Assembly (NCBI GenBank): GCA_036398175.1
Contig: DASWHL010000115.1
Coordinates: 12,233 to 76,232 of the forward strand
Reading direction: 5' to 3'
DNA: 64,000 bases
Source: JAOTWJ01 sp036398175
GTDB taxonomy: Bacteria > Gemmatimonadota > Gemmatimonadetes > Gemmatimonadales > GWC2-71-9
This document shows positions 52,177 through 59,171 of the stretch, one piece after another. Numbering within the stretch: the stretch's first letter is position 1; every line of letters begins with the position of its first letter. A program made the translations under genes and the position numbers. A model generated the notes under the pieces. That model was not told where the DNA came from. It was given only the letters and a program-made list of their open reading frames with translations, and did no database searches.

Positions 52177-53073
52177 TCAGTGACACGCCGCCGAGCCGGA
52201 GTCCGAGAATGTGCCGCCCGCGACGGACACGAACTCCCACCGGTAGTGCTCGGGGGCGAGGGTGAGCTTCAGCACGCCAAGGCTGGTGTTGTCCCGCACC
52301 TCCAGGTTCGGCGCGGGCTCCAGCTGCACCTCGAGACCGCGACCTCCCGTTCCGACCGTGAACTGCCGCATGCCGTTCTCGGCGTCGGGATTACCGTCGG
52401 TGTCCTGGGGCGCGTACCGCTCGTACAGATGGAAGTGCGCGTTGACGACGACGTCCGCGCCCGCCGCCACCAGGGCGTCCCAGAAGGCCGTCACGTTGCC
52501 GTTCTTGTTCCAGGGACCCTGGTAGAAGCGCGGGTGGTGCCAGATGGCGAGCGTGCAGCCCGTGTTCCGGGCCGTCGCGAGATCGTGCCGCAGCCACGCC
52601 TCCTGCGCCCCGCCCCGCTCCGTGGAGACCCGGTCGGCCACGCTGTTCAGCACGATGACGTGCCAGTCACCGAGATCGAGGCTGTAATAGCCCAGCCCGC
52701 GCGGGCCCGCCCGCTCCCCGAAGAAGTCAAAGTGGGGATCCGCAGTCCCCGTGTCGTATTCGTGATTCCCCAGGACCGGGTAGGTGCGGTCGCGATGCCG
52801 GCCCCACGACGGGCCGTAGCACGTCTCAAAGCTGTCGCCGGGGTTGTCCGGATAGAGGTTGTCGCCGGCCGCGAAGACGGTGCCCTCGAGCGAACCGAGC
52901 AGGGCGGCCGTGGCCTCGTCACCGTCGCGCCCGCAGGTGGCGATGTTGCCCGCGGCCAGCACGACGACCGACGATCCCGCCGCGTCGTCGGTCGAGGGTG
53001 GCCCCGGGTCCTGGCAGCCGGCCGCGGTCGCGACGGCTACCAGCCACACGAGGGAGGGGAGTCGGCGTCTCAC
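52177..53073 (-). CDS. Exported lipoprotein metallophosphoesterase 2
   Basis: GTG 53073 overlaps the stop of the preceding gene (GTGA) and gives 298 residues. The lipoprotein signal is SLVWLVAVATAAGC (Cys20). The phosphoesterase core shows AAGNIATCGRDGDE, AAGDNLYPDNPG, VLGNHEYDTG, IWHHPRFYQ and NAHFHLYERYAP, and it ends FSDSGSAACH like its paralogues. It lacks the PKD domain of the gene downstream. A 17-base gap separates the two. Confidence 0.9.
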   Translation of the reverse strand: MRRRLPSLVWLVAVATAAGCQDPGPPSTDDAAGSSVVVLAAGNIATCGRDGDEATAALLGSLEGTVFAAGDNLYPDNPGDSFETCYGPSWGRHRDRTYPVLGNHEYDTGTADPHFDFFGERAGPRGLGYYSLDLGDWHVIVLNSVADRVSTERGGAQEAWLRHDLATARNTGCTLAIWHHPRFYQGPWNKNGNVTAFWDALVAAGADVVVNAHFHLYERYAPQDTDGNPDAENGMRQFTVGTGGRGLEVQLEPAPNLEVRDNTSLGVLKLTLAPEHYRWEFVSVAGGTFSDSGSAACH

Positions 53074-55379
53074 GGGCCGTGCCCCCCGGACGGCCGGGCC
53101 GGGCGCAGCACTAACTGGGGCGGCCGCGGCCGAGCCGCCGCGGGGCGGGCGAGCCGCGCCATCCCGCGGGCCCACCCGGCGCCGATGAGCGGCATAGGAT
53201 CGTCCCACGCAAAGGCCGACAGGGCCTCGCATCCGGCCGCCCACAACAGCCACTGGAGGAACGGGACGCCGCCGGCGCGGGCCATCGGCCAGTCGGACCA
53301 CACCTTGCACCAGCGGACGCCGGCCCGCGCGCGGAGCGTCCGCGGCGGCCGCGGCTGGTGCACCAGGTCGCCATGGACGAGCGCTGGGATGTTGACCCCC
53401 GCGACCGCGCCTGCGTGGTGCCACAGGGTGAACCGCGGATTCACTTCCAGCAGGTGCAGACGCCCGTCCGGCCCGCGCTTGAAGTCGAGCTTGGCAACGC
53501 CCGTCAACGCGAGCCGCCGCACGATGTCCTGCCCCACTTCCGCCACATCGGGCGCGTCGGTGATCTCGAGCGCCGTGGTGTCGCCAAAGGCCGCGGGACG
53601 CGTCCGGATCTTCCGCCCGGTGAAGTACGCCACCCGTTCGCCCCGCTCGTCCACGTAGACGTGGTAGCTCTCGATCTGCGTTTCGGGCCCGGGGATGAGG
53701 CTCTGCGCAAGGACGGGGAGGTGCGCCGTCGCGAGTCGCGGCCACAGCGCGCGTAGCGCCTCGGGACCCTCGAGCCGGACGGCCTTCCCCGCTCCCGCGA
53801 TGGGTTCCCATTGTTCCGGCCGCCGGGTCAGCGGTTTCAGGAGCATCGGGTAGTCGATCCCGACGTCCTCCCGGTACGGCTCGTCGCCCGGGAAGAGCGC
53901 CTGGGTGGGGGGCACGGGCAGGCCGAGCCGCGCCGCGAGCGTGTGGAACCGCGCCTTGTCCACGAGTTGCTCGACGAGCGCCGCGTCCGGAACGACGAAC
54001 CGGAACGCCTGACGCAGCCGGCCCGCATGGCGGGCGACCAGGAGCAGCGCGGCGTCGTCCTGATAGAACAGGACCGGCGGCTCGGGCTGCCGCGTCCCGT
54101 GCTCGACCAACGCCTCGACCAAGTCGTCCGGTCGCTCCCAGGGGTCCATCCATTCCACGGCCGCCCGGACGAACCGCGAATAGCGCGACGCGTCCCCCCG
54201 CGGCGCGACGATCGTGCACGGCACGCCGGCCAGGCCGAGGGCCCGCACCAGGTCCACATCACCCAGCACGCACGCGGACGCCCGAAGGTCGTGGCCGGTG
54301 TGCGCGCGCGGCATCACCATCGCGCCCGCCCGCGCCGCGAAGCGCGCCGTGCGGCCGCGCACGGCCTGCTGCCACCGGAACGCGGATTCCGCGGCGTGCC
54401 GCGCCGGCAACAGCCAGCCCGGGCGGCTGCGCATCCAGCGCCACTTGGTGAGGTCCGGTTCGGCCCCGAACTTCGCCTTGAACTCGCCGGCGCCCATGAA
54501 GTCGAACTGCTCGCAGCCCGCCCGCATGGCCTGCTGCATCACCGTCCACGTCATCAGCTCCGTGGGCCGGTACCAGCGGTAATGCGCCAGGTGCGCCCAG
54601 CCCCACAGCAGCAGCTCCGTGCCCTCGATCAGGAACATCCCCGTGGCGATGCTGGTCCGGCCGGCCGGCAGATACACGGCGGGCGCGAGCAGGGCGCCGG
54701 CCGCTTTCAGGTGGCGGAAACACTCGAGGACGCGCTGCCGCGAGAACGGGATCGCATGGCCGCCCCGCTGGAATACCTCGCACAGCTGCGCGTAGTGCTC
54801 GTCCACGAACCGCTCGTCCTCGCAGAACCGCACCACCAGGCCAAGCCGTTCCGCCCGCCGCACGTTCCGGCGCGCGCTGTCCTTCATGGCCCGGAACGCA
54901 CGGTCCGGATCGCCCGGAAACAGCGGCGCGCGGTACGTGGGAACCGCCTGCCCTTCGAAGCCGAGGGCCCGCATGGAGTCGGGATCGAGCCCGCTGTGCA
55001 TCAGCTCGATGTGGGCGACGTGATGGTGCCGCTCGAGGTACTGCACGGTGGCCGCCAGGAGATCCGCCGTGGACACGCGGGCGGGATCGAACGCGGGCCC
55101 CATGCTGACCGTCTGCCATCCGGAGAGGGGCGATCCGAAGAGTCGCAGGCCCGCCACCGTCGTCACGAGCCCGGGCAGACACGCCACGGTCTCGCCGTCC
55201 CGCTCGAACACCAGATAGACCGGGCGGCCGCGCCCCGACGTTTCGAGCGACTCGACCCAGGCCCGCAGGTGGACCACCCGGTGATTCGCGAAGCGCCGGA
55301 CGATGTCGTCCCAGCGGTCGAGGTCGGGGCCCGTGGCCTCGCGCACGTGGAGCCCTCCGACCAGGGTGGGCACCGTCAT
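53070..55379 (-). CDS. FemAB-like acyltransferase fused to an ATP-grasp ligase
   Basis: ATG 55379 gives 769 residues. Residues about 1-330 form a FemAB/BioF2-type GNAT domain with AMKDSARRNVRRAERLGL, EVFQRGGHAIPFSRQRV and DFMGAGEFKAKFGAEP, found in enzymes that transfer aminoacyl groups in cell-wall bridges or in acetyl-type transfers. Residues about 360-740 form an ATP-grasp fold: PMLLKPLTRRPEQWEP, QSLIPGPETQIESYH and KLDFKRGPDGRLHLLEVNPRFTLW. The fusion can in principle activate a carboxylate and transfer it to an amine. Start and stop overlap the neighbouring genes by four bases each. Confidence 0.88.
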   Translation of the reverse strand: MTVPTLVGGLHVREATGPDLDRWDDIVRRFANHRVVHLRAWVESLETSGRGRPVYLVFERDGETVACLPGLVTTVAGLRLFGSPLSGWQTVSMGPAFDPARVSTADLLAATVQYLERHHHVAHIELMHSGLDPDSMRALGFEGQAVPTYRAPLFPGDPDRAFRAMKDSARRNVRRAERLGLVVRFCEDERFVDEHYAQLCEVFQRGGHAIPFSRQRVLECFRHLKAAGALLAPAVYLPAGRTSIATGMFLIEGTELLLWGWAHLAHYRWYRPTELMTWTVMQQAMRAGCEQFDFMGAGEFKAKFGAEPDLTKWRWMRSRPGWLLPARHAAESAFRWQQAVRGRTARFAARAGAMVMPRAHTGHDLRASACVLGDVDLVRALGLAGVPCTIVAPRGDASRYSRFVRAAVEWMDPWERPDDLVEALVEHGTRQPEPPVLFYQDDAALLLVARHAGRLRQAFRFVVPDAALVEQLVDKARFHTLAARLGLPVPPTQALFPGDEPYREDVGIDYPMLLKPLTRRPEQWEPIAGAGKAVRLEGPEALRALWPRLATAHLPVLAQSLIPGPETQIESYHVYVDERGERVAYFTGRKIRTRPAAFGDTTALEITDAPDVAEVGQDIVRRLALTGVAKLDFKRGPDGRLHLLEVNPRFTLWHHAGAVAGVNIPALVHGDLVHQPRPPRTLRARAGVRWCKVWSDWPMARAGGVPFLQWLLWAAGCEALSAFAWDDPMPLIGAGWARGMARLARPAAARPRPPQLVLRPARPSGGHGP

Positions 55380-56992
55380 GCTCCGGGCTCCGCGGGCGGG
55401 GGGGCCCCGTGGCACGTCGCGCTGCCCGAGTCCGTGAACGTCCGGCCGGCCACCGGCACGAAGCTCCATTCGTACGCGCCCGGCAGCAGCCGGATCGCGA
55501 GCACCCCCTCGGTTCCGGCTTCCCGCACCTCGCTGTTCGGCAACGGGGTCCCGAACCCGTACCCGCTCCGCCCACCGGTCCCTACCACGAACTGGCGGAT
55601 GCCGTACGCGGCATCGAGCGCGCCCGCCGGTGTCTGCGGCGCAAAGCGCTCATAGTTGTGCTCGTGGCCGACGAGGATCACGTCGGCGCCGGCGTCGTAC
55701 AGAATCCGCCAGGCCTCCTCCGAGCGGGTGGAGCTGCCGTGCCGGCTGCCCGAGCTGAAGCGCGGCGAGTGCCAGTACGCCAGAAGGCATTGCCGCGGAT
55801 GCGCGGCGAGGTCCGTGCGCAGCCAGGCCATCTGCGTCGAGCTCGCGCTCATGTCTACCTCGCTGTTGAGCGCGACGATGTGCCACTCGCCGATGCCGTA
55901 GCTGTAGTAGCCCTTGCCCCGTTCGCCGGCGGCCGCGCCGTAGTAGTCGAAGTAGCCCGCCGCGTCCGGCGTCCAATATTCATGGTTGCCGGGCACGGGC
56001 CGCGTGCGAGCGCGGTGCCGGCCCCAGCCTGTGTGGTAACAGCGCTCGTAGTCGGCCAGCGAGCCGTCGGGATACGCGTTGTCGCCCGTGGTGTAGACCG
56101 TGCCGCCGAGGCTGTCGAGCAGGCGGGCGGTGGCCTCGTCGCCGTCCCACCCGCAACTCGCGATGTCGCCGGCGCCCACGAGCAGCGTGGAGTCCGCGCG
56201 CCGCTCGACGGGATCGGGCGCCGCCTCCTGCTCGCGACCCGGTTCCGGATCGGTGCACCCGAGCATCGCGCCCACCAGGCCGAACACCAGCATGGCCGCG
56301 GACAGGGGTGGACGCCCGCGGCCCCGTCGGGCCGGCACCACCAGAGACCGGGCAACGGCCAACTCGGGGGGCTCCGGGAACCGGCGCCGGCCGAACAGCT
56401 TGCCCAGGAGGACCGTGACCGTCCGCCCCATCAGGGCGAGATCGTAGGCGACCGACGCGCGGCGGACGTACACGAGGTCGAGCGCCAGCTTGAGGGGGAG
56501 CAGGTGCTCGACGTACCGGGCTTCGGGATCGCCGCCCGCGAGCACCGGGAAACCGTGGGTGTCGTGGTACAGGCTGCCGGGGCTCGCGAGGCCGGGCCGG
56601 ACGTTCAGGGTTTCGCGGTGCGCGGGCGCGTAGTGCGCGGCCACCAGATCCGGGTCCTCCGGGCGCGGTCCGATGATGGACATGTCGCCCCGCAGCACGT
56701 TCACGAGCTGGGGCAGCTCGTCAATCTTGGCGCGCCGCAACAACTCTCCGACCGGAAACACGCGCGGATCGTCCACCCCCGTGATGCGGCTCCGTGCCCC
56801 GCCGTGGTCCACACGCATCGTGCGGAGCTTGTACATGGTGAAGGAACGACCGCCCAGGCCCGTCCGTCGCGCGCGATGGAGGATGGGGCCCGGACTCGTC
56901 ACGCGAATCGCAAGGGCGGCGAGCGCCATGACCGGGGCGGTGAGCACCAGTCCCACCACCGCGTACAGGATATCCAGCAGCCGTCGGGTCAT
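55376..56992 (-). CDS. Initiating phosphoglycosyl transferase fused to an exported metallophosphoesterase
   Basis: This single frame of 538 residues joins two proteins. Residues 1-210 are a PglC-type sugar-1-phosphate transferase: a re-entrant helix with SPGP (33-36), KLRTMR, the catalytic pair Asp91-Glu92 in KIDELPQL and GDMSIIGPRP. After a linker (211-230) comes a lipoprotein-like helix SAAMLVFGLVGAMLGC (Cys246) and a calcineurin-like phosphoesterase (about 268-538) with GDIASC, GDNAYPDG, GNHEYW and GHEHNYER, ending FTDSGSATCH. Without the fusion the second half would look like an ordinary exported paralogue of the two other phosphoesterases. ATG 56293 could be an internal start, but no ribosome site precedes it. 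Confidence 0.88.
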   Translation of the reverse strand: MTRRLLDILYAVVGLVLTAPVMALAALAIRVTSPGPILHRARRTGLGGRSFTMYKLRTMRVDHGGARSRITGVDDPRVFPVGELLRRAKIDELPQLVNVLRGDMSIIGPRPEDPDLVAAHYAPAHRETLNVRPGLASPGSLYHDTHGFPVLAGGDPEARYVEHLLPLKLALDLVYVRRASVAYDLALMGRTVTVLLGKLFGRRRFPEPPELAVARSLVVPARRGRGRPPLSAAMLVFGLVGAMLGCTDPEPGREQEAAPDPVERRADSTLLVGAGDIASCGWDGDEATARLLDSLGGTVYTTGDNAYPDGSLADYERCYHTGWGRHRARTRPVPGNHEYWTPDAAGYFDYYGAAAGERGKGYYSYGIGEWHIVALNSEVDMSASSTQMAWLRTDLAAHPRQCLLAYWHSPRFSSGSRHGSSTRSEEAWRILYDAGADVILVGHEHNYERFAPQTPAGALDAAYGIRQFVVGTGGRSGYGFGTPLPNSEVREAGTEGVLAIRLLPGAYEWSFVPVAGRTFTDSGSATCHGAPPPAEPGA

Positions 56993-57963
56993 GACGCGTC
57001 GCCCTTCCGCCGCGCGCGCTCGTCCCACCGCCGGCCCGTCCACGGTTGCTCGCTCAGCTCCGGCCCCGTCAGAATGGCGCCGTCGTCGCGTTCGACTTCG
57101 AGCAGCACGATGTGTCCCTCCCCGCACGCCACCACCTGCCCGCACGCCGCCGCAACCGGGCTCACGATCGGCCCGAGGATCTCGCCGGCCCGCGCGACGC
57201 CGCCCGGCGACGCGGGTGGCAGCGCGGCCTCCCAGATCAGCCAGCGTCGCCCGTCGAGCACGCCGAACGCTCCCGGGTGGGGACGCGTCAGGGCCCGGAT
57301 GGCGTCGTAAACCGCCCGCGCCGGCCGGCTCCAGTCGAGCCGGCCGTCGGCCCGGCGACGGCGCGTCAGCAGGGGGCCGTTCGCCCGGGACTGGGGGCGA
57401 CCCGGTCGCTCGCCCGCGAGGAGGCGGGGCAGCAGCCGCACCAGCATGTCGCGGTTGGCGGCGGCGACCTTCCCGTAGAGCGAGGCACACGTGTCGTACG
57501 GCGTCACGGGAATCGGCATCTGGTCGATGATGTCTCCGGCGTTCACGTTCTCGGCGAGCCAGACGAGTGTGCTGCCCGTCTGCCGCTCGCCGCGGATCAG
57601 CGACCACGGGATCGGGGCGCTGCCCCGATTGTGCGGGAGCAGCGACGCATGCGATCCGATCGTCCCCACGCGCGGCACCGCCAGCGCCGCGGAACGCACG
57701 ACCTGGGGCCACCCCACGACGAACACGACGTCCGGCGCGAGCTCGCCCAGCAGGCGCACCGCGTGGGCATCGTTGACGTTGGCGACGTAGTGCAGGGGGA
57801 CGCCGTACCGCTCGCACACGGTGCCGTAGTCGGCGGCGGCCGCGCGCTTCGCCGCCAGATCCGGACGCAGCGTCAGCAGGCCGCGGATGGGGGCGCCCGC
57901 GGCGAGCAGCGCCTCGAGCACGGAGATGCCGTCGGCGTGCAGCCCCACCCAGGCGAACCGCAC
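56989..57963 (-). CDS. Sugar N-formyltransferase-like protein (Fmt family)
   Basis: This 324-residue protein starts at GTG 57963. The formyltransferase core has GWPQVVRSAAL and GSHASLLPHNRGSAP with His105, and Asp144 in NVNAGDIIDQ. The usual catalytic Asn two residues before the His (N-x-H) is Gly103. A C-terminal Fmt-like domain follows (GRLDWSRPARAVYDAIRAL; HPGAFGVLDGRRWLIW). After a dehydratase and an aminotransferase gene, the expected substrate is a 4-amino-4,6-dideoxy sugar nucleotide. Its stop overlaps the next gene's ATG by four bases. Confidence 0.85.
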   Translation of the reverse strand: MRFAWVGLHADGISVLEALLAAGAPIRGLLTLRPDLAAKRAAAADYGTVCERYGVPLHYVANVNDAHAVRLLGELAPDVVFVVGWPQVVRSAALAVPRVGTIGSHASLLPHNRGSAPIPWSLIRGERQTGSTLVWLAENVNAGDIIDQMPIPVTPYDTCASLYGKVAAANRDMLVRLLPRLLAGERPGRPQSRANGPLLTRRRRADGRLDWSRPARAVYDAIRALTRPHPGAFGVLDGRRWLIWEAALPPASPGGVARAGEILGPIVSPVAAACGQVVACGEGHIVLLEVERDDGAILTGPELSEQPWTGRRWDERARRKGDAS

Positions 57964-57971
57964 CCCGCCCC

Positions 57972-59171
57972 CTAGCGACGGTACGCACGAACCACGTCGA
58001 GCACGACATCAATCACGTCCTCTACGTCCCCGTCCGTGAGTTGCGGGTGGAGCGGCAGGCTCAGCAGGCGTTGGCCGTTGGTGTACGCCACGGGGAACGC
58101 GTCCGGCCGGTAGCCGTATTTGTCCCGGTAGAACGGATGGAGGTGGATCGGAACGAAGTGCACGGACGCGCCGATCCCCCGCTCGCACAGCTCCTCGAGG
58201 AACCGGTCTCGATCAATGCGCAGCGCATCGAGGCGCAGCCGCAAGGGATACAGATGCCACGCATGCCGGACGTGCGGGTGCTCCACCGGCGGCTCGAGGG
58301 CCTCGTGGCCCCCGAACGCCGCCGTGTACCGCGTGGCGACGTCGCGGCGCCGGCGGTGGAAGCGGTCGAGCTTCCGCAGCTGGCAGAGCCCGATGGCCGC
58401 CTGGATGTCCGTCATGTTGTACTTGAAGCCGGGGAGGTGCACCTCATAGCGCCAACTCCCCTTCGCCGCGTAGCGCTGCCACGCGTCGCGGCTCAGCCCG
58501 TGCAGGCTGATGATCCGGGCCCGGTTCAGGAACTCCGGGTCGCCCGTCAGCATGCCCCCCTCGCCCGTGGTCATGTTCTTCGTGGCGTAGAAGCTGAACG
58601 CGACCGGGTTGCTGCCGCTCCCGATATGCTCCCCCCGATAGGTGGCGGGCAACGCATGCGCGGCATCCTCGATCAGGGCGAGTCCGCGGCGCGCCGCGAG
58701 CGCGCGCAGCGCGTCGAGCTCCACCGGATGGCCGGCGTAATGGACGGCGATGAGCGCGCGTGTCCGGGACGTGAGGACCGCCGCGACGCACGCAGGGTCG
58801 ATATTGAGGGTGTCCGGGGTGACATCGGCAAGGACCGGGCGCGCGCCCACGTGCTCGATGACGTTGACGGTGGCCGTGAACGTCATGGGCGTGGTGATGA
58901 CCTCGTCGCCGGGACCCACCCCGAGGGCCACCAGCGCCGTGTGCAGCCCCGCCGTGCACGAGTTGAGCGCCAGGGCGTCCGGCGCGTCCAGATAGGCCGC
59001 GAACTCCCGCTCGAACTGATGCGTCTTCGGGCCCGTGGTGATCCACGGCGAGCGCAGCGTGTCGAGCACCGCCGCTTCTTCCTCCGGGCCCAGCCCCGGC
59101 ACCGCGAACGGCAGGAAGTCCCGCCGAGCGGCACGCGGCGCGACCGGGGCGGCGCGGACCACCCCGGTCAT
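57972..59171 (-). CDS. DegT/DnrJ/EryC1-family sugar aminotransferase
   Basis: This 399-residue PLP enzyme has Lys198 in FSFYATKNMTTGEGG, Asp169 in ALIEDAAHALPA, SCTAGLHTALVALGVGPGDEV and the C-terminal ASVHFVPIHLHPFYR. It resembles PglE-like 4-aminotransferases that convert UDP-4-keto-6-deoxy sugars to 4-amino sugars, which fits the dehydratase gene just upstream. Its ATG overlaps that gene's stop by four bases. Confidence 0.94.
   Translation of the reverse strand: MTGVVRAAPVAPRAARRDFLPFAVPGLGPEEEAAVLDTLRSPWITTGPKTHQFEREFAAYLDAPDALALNSCTAGLHTALVALGVGPGDEVITTPMTFTATVNVIEHVGARPVLADVTPDTLNIDPACVAAVLTSRTRALIAVHYAGHPVELDALRALAARRGLALIEDAAHALPATYRGEHIGSGSNPVAFSFYATKNMTTGEGGMLTGDPEFLNRARIISLHGLSRDAWQRYAAKGSWRYEVHLPGFKYNMTDIQAAIGLCQLRKLDRFHRRRRDVATRYTAAFGGHEALEPPVEHPHVRHAWHLYPLRLRLDALRIDRDRFLEELCERGIGASVHFVPIHLHPFYRDKYGYRPDAFPVAYTNGQRLLSLPLHPQLTDGDVEDVIDVVLDVVRAYRR

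Noticed and set aside
56200..56400. Sequencing frameshift creating the transferase-phosphoesterase fusion
   Set aside because: The frame is continuous with sensible codon use, including the linker, and one missing or extra base would break one of the halves. It cannot be fully excluded without reads.
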